Assembly (NCBI GenBank): GCA_035578155.1
Contig: JAPWDM010000002.1
Location: forward strand, 40,818,811-40,882,810
Reading direction: 5' to 3'
DNA length: 64,000 bases
Origin: Brachynemurus nebulosus
Taxonomy: Eukaryota; Arthropoda; Insecta; Neuroptera; Myrmeleontidae
How positions within the stretch are numbered: position 1 is the stretch's first letter; every line of letters starts with the position of its first letter. A program made the translations under genes and the position numbers. Below are positions 34,423 to 46,611 of this stretch, piece after piece. The notes under the pieces are model-generated. The model worked only from the letters and a program-made list of their open reading frames with translations. It had not been told where the DNA came from and ran no database searches.

Positions 34423-34780
34423 CAGTGTTGCCAACTTGAGGGATTTATCCCGATTCACGGGTTTTTTGAGGTTTCGTGGGATGGAGGGATAAATGGTCTA
34501 ATTTGTGGGATTTTTTATATAATATGGCCTAGTCTAACTTATCCTTAACAAAGAATAAATATACTTTTTTGTTACAATAAACGATTAACAATTATTTACA
34601 ATGTTTTATTTTGAAAAATTCATTATAAGATGCAGAGGCGGTACAAAGGTGTGTGTAGTCTTTTAGGGTCTTGTACCACTTAAAAAGAAAAAACTGACTT
34701 TAAAGGTCCGTGATATAAAAAGTATGGGATTTTTTAAGCAGCTCTGTGGGATTTTTAACCAGCTACAGTTGGTAACACTG
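34423..34780. mobile_element. hAT-type MITE with perfect 8-bp target duplication
   Basis: Left CAGTGTTGCCAACTTG (34423), right CAGTTGGTAACACTG (to 34780). Octamer CATCACAG is on both sides (34415-34422, 34781-34788). It lies just downstream of the ECI2-like gene, and the nearest downstream AATAAA for that gene (minus, 34605-34610) is inside it. Confidence 0.8.
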
Positions 34781-34949
34781 CATCACAGCATTTTGAGCCG
34801 CCATATTGCAGGACGAGTTAACTCGTCTTAATCATTTAAAGGTTAAATAGTTATCTAAGATGTTCTTATAGTAAAATTCCGATATAAATTCCGTTTTGAA
34901 CTTAATTGTAATTTAAATGTATAAATTTGAATTTGCTGGAAAAACAAAC

Positions 34950-35902
34950 TTATAATTTACTCTTAAAATTAAGAAGGACATTAATAGTTTCTTCCGTATT
35001 TATAAGTTCAATCAGATTCTCAGTCTCAATCTCATTGACTTTGTGTAAAATCGAATTTTCTTGCTTCTGTATTAAACGTTTCGAAGCCATTACAGAGTGT
35101 TTTGGAAGTTTTGTAAAAGCACGAATTTTATCCCAAATATCTTTTTGAAGTTGTTTTTCGGTTAATAACTCCGAAACGAATCCATAATGTAGAGCTTCTT
35201 TCGCACTTAGCTTATAACATAGAAGAATCATTTCCATTGCCTATCACACATGTACCAAAAAAGGGTTAAATATGTAAAGATATCAAATTTTCATTCGTTT
35301 ACCTTTGATTTCCCGAAAATTTTTGGAAACATGTAAGTAGAACATCCTTCAGCGCTTAAACCAATTTTACTGAACGGCGTTAAGAAATATGCCTTTTCTG
35401 AGGCATAAACTACATCAAACAAAGCGAGTGTAGTGCAAGCCACCCCAATAGCTGGTCCGTTCACTACAGCAATCAATACTTTTGGATAATCAATAATCGT
35501 ATCTATAAACGTTCTAAAAAAAATCCAAATCCATTCATAGTTCAAAATAAGGTACTTGCGGGTAATAACACCCGGTGAATAATACGACCCAGCAAACACA
35601 AATTATGTATTATGTAGTATCTTATATTTTAAATATACACACCTAAATAATTGAAATTGTTCTTTTGGACCAGAAATATTTTCATCTAAACCAAAATCGT
35701 TACCGCTGGAGTAAAAATCACCTTCACCAGTGATTACGGTGATTATAATATCATTATTTTTAGCCGCATTGGTTAAAAGAGCGATTAGAGTTTGATACAT
35801 TTGAGAATTGATTGCATTTTTCTTTTTTGGGCGGCAAAATTTTATAATTTGGATTCCATTTTCCACCTTTTCGTTTATATATTTACAACCAGTAGAAGAC
35901 AT
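34950..35902 (-). CDS. ECI2: Enoyl-CoA delta-isomerase 2-like (crotonase), peroxisomal signal SKL
   Basis: Moves the double bond of 3-enoyl-CoA to the 2-trans position so unsaturated fatty acids can be oxidised. Exons (minus): 35902-35643, 35513-35303, 35240-34950; phases agree and the total is about 253 residues. Crotonase hallmarks: the start [20 protein letters not shown], oxyanion-hole segments SSGNDFG and [20 protein letters not shown], and [15 protein letters not shown] with the Glu expected to be catalytic in ECI2. Then comes [17 protein letters not shown], and the C-terminus is FKSKL, a type-1 peroxisomal targeting signal as in human ECI2. Unlike human ECI2 it has no acyl-CoA-binding domain in front. 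A related crotonase is at the end of the next upstream gene. The alternative, a peroxisomal enoyl-CoA hydratase, is less likely given the EG..TY pattern. Confidence 0.88.
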
Positions 35903-36745
35903 TTGGGCTTTATGTTTATTAGAAAAAATATCACTTTAAAAAATATGTTTTTTTAGCTTGCAATGTATCTTGCTTAAAAATTAAAAATATATTGTTTACT
36001 AAATACATATAGCAAAAAATGAATCGAATTATTTAATAATGAAAAATGTTTTTTGATCTTTGGTCGATGACTTGTTGGTATTAAGATAAAAAAGATTGTA
36101 TACAAAAAAAGCAAATTTTTAAAGAAAATTCGTCCTTGGAAAAAATACCATATAAATCTTTTCAAGACATTATAAAAAATTTGTGTAATTGATAAAAGAC
36201 ATTGTTAATCCATTGATTATTGATTTGTCAATGGTAACAATAAAAATATTTTCGGATATTTATTAATATTTGCCTCAGTTACTAAAACAGACAGAAAAAT
36301 TTCAAAATCAAAATAATATAAAACTGAAAGTATTATGACTTTATGAGTATTATAAATTAAAATATAAAATATTTGTGTAATTGGTTATTATATATTGTAA
36401 AAGTTGACTTATTATATTACACTTATTATATCACACTATAATATTTATTTGATTAAATAAAACTTTGACATATATCTATGACAGTGTAATAGCGGCCTTA
36501 GATATGACGTTGGAGTAGGGGTTAAAGTGACGCGCACCGCTGTATATTATTACATATATGACATATACGCGCACCGCGGCCTTCAATTTAAAGCTAAATT
36601 TCCCCAAGCAAGTATACTTGTATGCAAATTTGTTGTTATTAAGCAGGCCTTTACGAGGAAGTATACTTGCATGCAAGTATACTTTTAAGTTAAAATTAAC
36701 CCTATTTGCTTGTGTAAGCATCATTTGCTTGCAAGTATAAGTAAT
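35903..36745. other. 5' flank of the ECI2-like gene
   Basis: AT-rich, no gene seen. A weakly palindromic CAAGTATACTTGTATGCAA cluster lies around 36606-36690 (five to six copies of TGCAAGTATA/AAGTATACTT). Confidence 0.4.
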
Positions 36746-37205
36746 AGTATATTGTGCAATAAGTGCGGGAAATTGTCGATTGCCCACGAGAGTGAAGTTG
36801 AGTGCACGAACGTAGTGAGTGCGCTCATTCGCTTGAGTTGGCAATCGACAATCCCACACAAGTTGCACATACTATTTTTTATTACGAATTTCACATACTT
36901 TTTTCTATTATTATTACTATTTTTGACATTTTTATTACTTTTTAAAATAATATTTTTGAGTGTTTGTCTTTTTTTTCTGAATTAAATATTGTTTAAATTA
37001 CTTTGTTGGTGGTTTCTATAGAAATAATTATGAAATATTTATTAAATGAAAAATCAAAAGGCCACTTTGCGTGTTTTATCGTCAATTTGCGTGCGGAAAG
37101 TAAATTTTTCGTACGCAAAAAAGTATGTGGGAAGAGTACGGTGGACAAATACCTATTTTGCGTACAGAAATGTGTGCGCCAAGTTAGTACCGCATAAGTA
37201 ATAAA
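36746..37205. mobile_element. Palindromic TATTGTGCAATAAG element, copy 2
   Basis: Same layout as 31646-32090: TATTGTGCAATAAGTGCGGG, inverted ATTGTCGATTGCCCACGAG / GGCAATCGACAATCCC, and a distal GTGCGGAAAG hairpin. It is followed directly by a third copy starting TATTGTGCAATAAGTGCGGG at about 37212, so the two are in tandem. Confidence 0.65.
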
Positions 37206-37206
37206 A

Positions 37207-38730
37207 TAGTATATTGTGCAATAAGTGCGGGAAATTATCGATTGCCCACGAAAGCGAAGTTAAGCGCACTCACTACGTTCGTGCGCTCATTTGCTTGAGT
37301 GGGCAATCGACAATCCCGCACTTATTGCACATTCTATTTTTTATTATAAATTTCACATACTTTTTTCTATTATTATTACTATTTTTAACATTTTTATTAC
37401 TTTTTCTACTCCTGTTGAAGAACACACTCATTACATATTCGTTAATTGCTGAGAAAGTTAGGCATTATTCAAAGGTGTGGAGGAATTTTCATTACTTACT
37501 ACCTTTTTGACCAATGAAATCAACGTATTAGCCATTATTCAATGGGTTGGCTTTTGTTTTGTGTATAATATACGTATCAATTTTTAATTTCAAATATGTT
37601 GCGTAGTAACGTCAAAGTAAACAAATTAGTTTGTATTTTGTTTTCATCGTTTGTACATATATAAACATTTAATGAAATTAGAGATAGATTAAAAATTGTA
37701 TTCTTTTGATTTAAAAATATTCAATTTTATTTAAATCAAAAAAAAGTCGTAGAAAAAATATCGTATTCTACTCGCTTGCAATGGCTATTATTCACTCAGA
37801 TGCATGACGACACTCGCCTCGCAAGCTCGGCTCGTGTCGCAATTTCATCTTCGTGAGTAATAGCTATCATTACCAGCTTGTTGAATAATATATTATTTTA
37901 AAATAAGATCTTTGAGGACTTTGAGTGTTCGTCTTTTTTTTTTTTAATTAAATATTGTTTAAATTATTTTTTCTACAATCTTAGTGGAAAGAAGGCTTTT
38001 GCGCTCTGTGAAGAGAGCGAAAAATGGCTATTTGCCGAAGACTGTCGTTGCCGAGCAACGAAGTACTACTTTGCGCTTTAAAGCGTAAAGTAATACTTTG
38101 TCGCTCGCTCAACGTATATTTAATTACAAATCGGGTAGGCGTTGTTTATATTTTCTATGGTAACAAATAAACAGATTCTAAAATCATTAGTTTTATGGCA
38201 ATCAAGTGAAATATTAATTTTATTAAATTTCAAAATAACTAGAAAATATTAATTAAAAATCAAAAATAACTATAATTAATAAAAAATAAGAATAAAAAAT
38301 TTTAAGAAATTTATACATATATGATGGAAATACATAATTGTGACAGTGATTTCTCAAGTACACCTCCAAATATTTCTAAAGCTGCAAAACATTAAAGTAA
38401 ATATTAACGTCCATTATTATTTTTTTTAAGTATCTTTTAAATAAAAAATACATTTTATAAGATTGTAGGAAAAATTTTGTGTGTAATTCGAGCACAAAAT
38501 GATATTGCCGCTCTCATGAAATTAACGCGCTTCGCTTGGCGGCGTCGCGCGTCAACATTTTCAATCGAGCGGCAATATACCATTTTGCGCTCTTAATACC
38601 CAAATAACTATTGTTGGTGGTTTCTATAGAATTAATTATGAAATATTTATTAAATGAAAAATCAAGAGGCGGCTTTGCGGGTTTTGATTAAATTTTGCGT
38701 GTTTTATTGTCAATTTGCGTGCAGAAAGTT
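37207..38730. mobile_element. Palindromic TATTGTGCAATAAG element, copy 3, interrupted twice
   Basis: The 5' palindrome (37207-37410), middle part (about 37865-37980, GAGTGTTCGTCTTT..AATTAAATATTGTTTAAATT) and 3' part (about 38610-38730, TGGTGGTTTCTATAGAATTA) line up with copies 1 and 2. The intervening 37411-37865 and 37981-38610 are insertions. The second carries CG-rich inverted blocks (TTTTGCGCTCT.., ..GAGCGGCAATATACC). Confidence 0.55.
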
Positions 38731-38784
38731 TACTTCAAAGGTAGCGTTCGCCCTTCCACATGTATTCCATAGCTGCAATATTAA

Positions 38785-39820
38785 CCCATTATATCCCACT
38801 CCTGTTTCTACTGGTCAGATTTTGATGAATTTCCACGCAAAGATCTAGAATGACAATATAAAGTAATTCCCCAAAGATGATCCTTGTATCCTTCCCAGGA
38901 TAATAGTAAAGGCCCGTATTATATATAATATTCTGGGTCGTGGTGTATATAAAAACTTTGGCGGGAAATATGAAATGAATTTATCAGAAATAAGGTAAAT
39001 ATTGTTAACATTAAAAAAACTAAACAAAAAGGTTATGATCCTTTTTTTTAAACTAATTTATTATTCTGGACTTTCTGAAACTGACACTACGAAAATAAAA
39101 GTGGTTACGTTACTTAAAAGTAAATAATATCTGTTACCCCGATATCATGTTATTTTTATTGAGAATATTTAATTTTTATTATGTTCAGGAAAATTTTCAC
39201 ACAAAATCTTTTCAGAATATTCCAATGATTTTCCAATATTTCCATTTAATTTGTCAAAATTTCTAAAAAAAATCACATATTATTAGACTACTAAATCGTA
39301 AGTCGCATTTCATTCCTTCTTTGTTTAACTATTTTACAGCTAATTATCTTTATCTCTCATTCACGAAGTTAGCCACGAACAAAATACGTTGAATAATCTT
39401 TACAAGATATTACTCTTTGATTACGTTATAACCCAGCGTATTTTAAAACATATCTGTCAGTTCTCTACTGAAATTTTCTATTTTAATATTCATTTTTATC
39501 AATTATTTCATTTTTAATACTTTAAACATATATTTTACTAACACTCGGACAAGGTTTTTAAAATTAAAAAATAATAAATTTAAAAATCAATGCAAAAATT
39601 TGTGGCAACCTGCATTGCGCATTGCAGACCCTTTTTTGAATACTTGTAATAGTTCAACTGGAAGCTTTTTAATGGTAATTTTTACACAGGCGGAGAGAGA
39701 AAGGTTCAAAGAGCGTTATTCAATTGTAATTTTATATATTTAAATACCTTTAATTAAGAAAACAACCCGTAAAGTTGACTTTCCCACGGTATTACGTGTA
39801 ATATTGTGGTCACTAATGGG
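38785..39820. mobile_element. Possible piggyBac-like element (TTAA target)
   Basis: Left CCCATTATATCCCAC after TTAA (38781-38784), and right GTGGTCACTAATGGG before TTAA (39821-39824). The ends match at 11 of 15 positions. The end CCC.TT.GTGACCACAA also resembles 9435. No transposase ORF. Confidence 0.4.
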
Positions 39821-40334
39821 TTAAGATAGCTTTGCGTTTTCGAGTTGTACCAAAATGTTCAATTTTTGACTTTTCCCGATTTTCCACTTTCCTTCCCCCT
39901 AAATGCGTAAGTATTATATATATATGCATGTAGAGTTCTAAGAGCTCCATAAGACGTGCATGCAGCTCTCTAAAACACGGTGTTTAAAAGAAAATATTTA
40001 CAAAAGTTTCTAAATGACCTATAAAAATACAAAACGTAACCTTGGACCAAAATGAGACATAGATTTTTGAAATCTACGCCTTTGAATTAGTAAATATAAT
40101 TATGTCTAAAAATATTTCGCAAAATTGGGTCAAATAAGGCTAATTTAAGGATTTAAATACAAGGAGCTCTAGTGACATTCCGTGTTGTAGCCGCCTTAGT
40201 GGGCTTGTTTAGTCATAAAATATGGGAATGCCTTCCTCTCACCCTTAAAAAAGCAAGTGTGTGCGATTAAGCCTCACTACCAGTGTTTTTCATCAGTATG
40301 GAAAGGTCTCACAAAATATCATAAATTAAAAAAC

Positions 40335-40412
40335 ATGGTCGCGAGATTCGAACCCTCGATCTTAGGTCTTTAACACGTTCAGGTTCAGCCAATCCGCTGG
40401 TCTAATATTAAA
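40335..40412 (-). repeat. tRNA-like sequence (degraded)
   Basis: The minus strand carries TTAGACCAGCGGATTGG (box A-like) and GAGGGTTCGAATCTCGCG (box B). Stems are poor and spacing is long, so it looks like a tRNA pseudogene or SINE head. Confidence 0.4.
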
Positions 40413-40632
40413 AAAAGAAAAAGGAAATATAAATTTATAAAAAAATTGCACAAGAAATGAATTGGATTCCAAACAAAAAAAAATTCTTTCACGCTGGGGA
40501 TATTGGTATCTTCTGAAAAAAAAAAAAAAATAAAGTTAACGAATTCAAACGGATTAAATCGGGAATTTTTAAAATTCGATATGTTTGGTACTTATATTAA
40601 TAAATTATCTTCGATATTAAAAATATATCTAT

Positions 40633-40860
40633 AAGGCTGGTCATCTATTCGATGCGGACAACTGCGAAATGCGATTCGGACGAATACGCATGGAACGGCC
40701 GAACGATCCAAACAGCTGTGAAACAATACATTCTCGTCCATTGAAAAAGACGCATCCTCTACAAAATTTAGATGAAAATAGACAAATTGACGTGAACACA
40801 GTTCAACACACTTCTTTTTTCATAAAAGGAGAATATTTTGCAATAGCCACTAGCTAAGCG
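40633..40860. mobile_element. Fragment related to the 59052-59508 Harbinger-like MITE
   Basis: AAGGCTGGTCATC..GATGCGGACAACTGC and GAACGATCCAAACAGCTGTG are shared with 59052-59508. The right end was not located with confidence. Confidence 0.45.
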
Positions 40861-41726
40861 TATGACCGCTTAGGTTGTAGAATGTCAATTTGCTCAAAAA
40901 AGAAAATTTGTCACCATTTACGAATCAAAATTATGAAACACTTTAGCTTAAGTTGTGTTCATAAAAAAATGTACTAACATCCTTTAAAATATAGATTTAT
41001 TATTTTTATTTATAAATTTTTTTTTTTTATAATTCACAAAATTTAAAATAATATTTTTCTTAAAAACTAATAAAAAAAATGCAGAATTATTGAAACAGTG
41101 ACATTTTTCATAAGAACCATGATATAAAAAACCAGGTGTGTCAACGTGCAGCTTTTTCGATCCTCTAGTCACAAACACGTCCTCATCATTGAGAAATCGC
41201 CATCGTGAAATTTAAATACTTCAATAATTATTCAAAATAGAATTACGTAAACATTGAACAGCTATAATTCCCATATGGCGGAAACTGGATGAAGTGAAGT
41301 CGGCATCTTGGCACATCTGGTACTTATGACATCATGATAATAAAAACTAGGTATATTGATTACGATTCATTTTCTCTAGTAACTACGAAAGTTTGAAGAA
41401 AACTTGCACAATGAAGAATTTTTACAAATTTCGAATATTCAAAACAACAATTTTGGTTGTATTTACAAATTTTGATTTTTTTATCTTTTTTTTTTTTTAA
41501 TCAATTGGGACCTGTACGAAATAAAATCAGGAACTATAATACAATTTAAATTTGTTTTGAATTATTGCCGCAAATATTTAAAGAACACTTTACTTTAGGT
41601 TTGTGTACATCTATAAATATTATATTAAATATGGTATTAAAACTAAAAAAAAAAAAACAAACACTATTACGTAATCATTCAAATAAAAGGAAATTATTTT
41701 ATTTGGATGTGGTTTTCTTGAATTGT

Positions 41727-41879
41727 GGTACTTGTGGGTAATAATACCCACCTTATAGATATCTGCGGCAAGTAAAATGCGGAAACATACTTACATCAGT
41801 TTGCTTTTCATACTTTACCCACACTTACAACGGACCAATACAACAATAATTTAAGTGGGTGTTATTACCCACAAGTACT
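41727..41879. mobile_element. Short MITE, about 153 bp
   Basis: Inverted ends GGTACTTGTGGGTAATAATA and TATTACCCACAAGTAC bracket the element; a single related terminus (GGTACTTGCGGGTAATAACA) lies in an intron of the ECI2-like gene at 35551. Confidence 0.5.
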
Positions 41880-43699
41880 TTATAAGTTTACAGTGAGGTA
41901 ACGAAAATTTAAAAATTTCTTTCTTTGAAGTCTGAATAGTTATTGTGGAGTCATGAAAATTCTCACAACAGAGGGCTGTTAGTAATATATTTCGATATTT
42001 TGTAACTAATTAGTACTTTTTAACCCAAAAAAATTGCTACGTTATAATAAAATTTATTAAGCTCTATATTTCAACGTTTCATCAGTACGTGATTAGCTAG
42101 AAAAAAGATAAAAATAATGCAATTGACATTAAAATTTCGATTTTTGATAATACGAAACACTAAAATATTTTTGATTTTATTATTGCACAAATGCTGACAT
42201 AAAAAACTGCTCTAAAACAAAATGGCGTGCGAAAACAAATACGTGACAGAAGAGAATATATATTTGTATATTTTTTTATAGTACAACAAATAAAATCTAA
42301 AGAAAAAAAAACAAGAGACTATAATTGAAAATTAAATATATTACGAATATAATCAAAAAAAAGACAATAAAATTCTATTTTAAAAATATGTTTTCTTATC
42401 GCTAATATAATAAGAAATGGATAACAATTCGATGCTGAAAAATAACACTTCAAAAACCATAGATAATGTATAAAAACAGAAAACTTCTGTAAGTGTTACA
42501 AAGATGGGTAATACACCTAGATGTACAATTACAAAAGTTAGTCTGTATTAACAATTTTTGTTACAAAAAATGTAGGCTATGTTGTCTACATGGCCGCGAG
42601 TGTTTTAAACATGACAACGTCTGCCTATGATAACTGAAGTACAATCCATTTTACAATGAGATGTTTGTTTTTAAATTAAATGAAATTATTTAAAATTTGT
42701 ATTTTTATGTAACTGATATTACACGTCAATATTATGTTAGTTTGCCTATGCTTACGTATCAAATTGATACACATCATACACATCACATCCAATCATTTTA
42801 ATGTATTTTAGCGATAATTACGATTCAACAAATGTTTCCTAGATACTACCGAATTTCCAAATCAAGTTGATTTTCCGTATATGCATGCCTGTTATGTGGT
42901 TTGTCTAAGTTTATAAATTCTACGTGTCAAACTGATACGCATTCCATATTTTTAAGATTCCGTAGTCAAAACTACTGTACCCTTATAATTTCGTCAAGTT
43001 TATTATGTTTGCCAACTGCGTATGGCCCACGCAATTTAAAAAAAAAATAAAACTGTATTTTAGTAATAATTATTGCTCAAGAGAAATTTTGCTAGAAACA
43101 TTTGAGGAATGAGACGCTGTCACGTCAAAAAAATGATATTTCAGGCCAGTTATCCAAACAAAGGACCAAACTTTTGCTACGAAGTTACATTTTCAACGAT
43201 TTTCCAACAAATCGCAAAATAATTTAAGAAATTTTCCAATGTACACGTTTTCTTATTATTATGATGTGGTAATAATGAAATTGAGGAATGTTCTAGTATG
43301 ATCTATTTGAAATAGAAAAATATATTTTTCAATTAAATTTATGAATTTTTTAATTTTTTTGTACATTTTCGTGAAGTGAAACTTCTTTGTGTTTGAATGC
43401 TAAAAAGAAATTGACAAAAAGTGAAAAGGTTATAAAGAAGATTCACTTTTAATGCGCATGGCGGCTATTTTTTTTTTTCTTTCTTAAACTAATTTGCGAA
43501 TATTGGTCGATTTTTATTACATGTAAGATATTATACATTAGTTACTTAAAATCATGTATGTCCTAAATTTTTTGAATTACGTGATTTTTATACAAAATTT
43601 AATTCGATTTACTGAAGTCCCCACCGAGAGTAACTCAAATTACTCAATCAAAAAATTAAACCATCACTTTTTTGAAAGTTTGTGTATAATTTGTAAATT
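41880..43699. other. Spacer downstream of the CDYL-like gene
   Basis: AT-rich, no gene seen. AATAAA on the minus strand at 43513-43518 is a plausible poly(A) signal for the gene ending at 43700. Confidence 0.45.
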
Positions 43700-46527
43700 T
43701 TACCAGGCATCTTGTTCGAGCGCTTTTTTCAATAATTGCTGGCACTCAGAACTTGTCCAGTGTTGTACTAAAAGATGTGTTTCAGAATCCAAAGCGGCTT
43801 CAATTTTCATTACTAATGGATGTCGTGTCAAAGCTTTTGTAGCATCCATTGACTACAAAAAAAAAAAAAAAATTGTCATTTATTTTCAAAAATTTATAAA
43901 AAAAAATTATACCTGTGAAGATTGAGTCGCAATCGCTTTACACGCTGGTATTAATTCTTGAAAGTATCCCTCTGGCCATAAAACTCTCGAAGCAAGTCCA
44001 GCTCTCAAAGCTTCGTTTGCTGTTAGTGTATGGCCGGCGATTAATAGTTCAGCAGCCTATAAAAAGGGGGCGAAAATTTTTCAAAACTATTTTTATCTAA
44101 AATCTTTGTTTATCGTCTTACCACAGCATGAGAAGTTACGTAGGGTAAAGAGACAGTAGCAGCACCTTCAGGTAAACAACCCAACTTACACTGGTTCATT
44201 GAAAATATCGCCTTATCTGAGACCAACACCAAATCACATAATGGTAAAATGGCCACGCCGAGACCCGACGCGGCACCTTGAACACCAGCGACTACCGGTC
44301 GTGGAAAATGCATAATGGCACGAACGAAATCTCTGAATAAGAAAGTTGTATTTCAAATTTATTTGCATGGTTTAAAATTATAGGGGAGGCGACAAAAACA
44401 ACATTATTATGAAGCTTAATATTTCGCAAACAGGGCTTAAAAATGCTAAAAGGAACCACAACTTCATTTTTCGAATTCTTTCTAACGATATACCATACAA
44501 TGTGGTACGTGAAAAAAATTTTCATCCTCACAGGATGGTCACTTTTTTTCAAGACCAAATTTTCCTGACTTTTCCTGATTTGTCAAATAATATTTGAGTT
44601 TTTCCCTGACTATTGAAAAAAAAAATTATTTCGAATTTTTTTTTTGATGACGAATCGGAAATGCAAACGATTTATCAGTACCGAGGCTATCAATAGCATG
44701 AGTACAAAAAAAATCCTAAAGAAACTCAAATTTTTAGTTTTTGCTTCCGAGACTACTAAAGTAGCGGAAGCATTGTGATCACTTTTGAAAAAAAAAAATT
44801 TTTTTCCCTCGAAAATAAAATTTTTACACACATTTTACGTTTTAGAGCTTCCTGAACAATTTTGGTTTGGTGTCTGTCCGTCCGTCCGTCCGTCTGTCGC
44901 CAATTTGCACCAAGTGGCATAACTTCTGAACTATTCGATTGCTTTTAATGAAATTTTCAGAAATTATGCAGTTTGGTTCCTAGATGGTCCCCTATGAATT
45001 TAATCGAAATCGGAGTAACGGTAGCCACGCCGCTACCATGTCATTCTATTAATATACTAAATGGCACCAAGTAGCATAACTTCTGAACTATTCAATTCTT
45101 TTTTATGAAATTGTCAGAAATTATGCGGTCTGGTTCCTAGATGGTCCCCTACAAATTTCATTGCATTAGGAGTAATAGTATCCACGGCGCTACCATAAAA
45201 TCCCATTTAATATAGGTATGTATATGTATAAATTAATATCTTATTTACTGCTAGTCCCACTTCGCTCAATTTTTTATGAATCGTTTTGTTTATTTATTTT
45301 TATTAATTTATATACATACCTATATTAAATTATACAAAGATATATTAGGCATTAAATTACCAAGGTGCTTTTACGAGTACGAGGAAGCTGTGTGCCACAC
45401 CCCATTGGCAGCGTAGTTTTATTTACAATTAATCATTTTGGCTGAGTGTATGCTAGAATTTTTTTTAAGTTTTCAATAACTTTTTTAAAATAGTAGTGGA
45501 GTTATCGAAAAACTAAAAATTATGAATGTTTTCAATTTCTTTTGACATCAACCTTGAAGATATAAAGACAAGAAAATTTTTTGAACAGATTTAATTTTTT
45601 TTCCATTTCCGGTACAACGGAAAATGTAACAAAACCGTGAGTATTGAGGCTACCAATGACATCCGAAACCGTAAAAAGGCGCAAATTTTTAGATTCTTTT
45701 TATTCAGTATTTGGCAAGGTGTACGCTAGCATTTTTTTCAATTTTCAATAATTTTGTTCTTCAAACAATAGAATTATAGAGAAAAATAAAAATTAGAGGT
45801 GCTTTGAACTTCTTTTGACGTTAATTCTGAAGATGTGAAGACAAAAAATTTTTTCTGTAAGATTCTTTTTTCATTTCCTATACAATCAAAACGTTAGCAC
45901 TGAAATGGACCATTTTCTCAAATATGTAGCTATCTGTCACCAGGGCGGCGACACAGGTATTTGGGATTACATGTCTATAATCGAGATATTAATTTAACCA
46001 ACCAAAAATCACCTTTTGTTAATTCCACTTTAGCAACGAAATTTACCAATTCGGTTACCAAGGAATATTGTTTATTTTTTAGAAATTGATATTCCAACTA
46101 TAGAGATAGTTCCGATTAACCCGTGGCGCCGCCCTGGTGTTAAATAATTTTTTTATGCGGTTACATAGCAATTTTTAAATTAAAATACCCCTGTCGCAGC
46201 ATCTGCATAACATAGCGAATTTCCAAATCTTGGGCACTGGCGGATCTCATCTAAGACCTGTACCTATTTAAAATAGTTTAGCTTTCTAAGAGTAAAAGAA
46301 TTTTCAAAATCGGTTGGGTAATTAGTTTTGGTATTTTTGGGGACCCAAGAACCCGAACGAATTTTGTGCAGCATAGTTGTATCCATCTAAAATAATTTAG
46401 TTCTCTAGCAGTGAGAAATTTTTAAGCATCGGTTCGATAGCTTATTACTGGCGTTTTCGGATCTGCAAGATCCCGGTGGACCTCATTAAAAAATCAGCTC
46501 GACCGTATATTCTAGGCGGACTTCATG

Positions 46528-46611
<84 letters not shown>

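Larger units (their letters stand above)
33519..34835 (+). repeat. Dispersed repeat, copy 2 (split by insertions)
   Basis: Matches 13604-13860: GCCAGTAATAAGTACAATAA, then CACCTGTACCAGTGAAT up to about 33736. It resumes at about 34789 with CATTTTGAGCCGCC and ends GACGAGTTAACTCGTCTTAA. The inserted 1 kb holds two hAT MITEs and about 330 bp of other sequence. Confidence 0.65.

Noticed and set aside
36476..36985. ORFs of 130 and 91 codons on opposite strands
   Set aside because: They translate palindromic repeat sequence (CAAGTATACTT and TATTGTGCAATAAG families); the same peptide recurs at each repeat copy.
43554..43925. 123-codon plus-strand ORF
   Set aside because: Antisense to the last exon of the CDYL-like gene.
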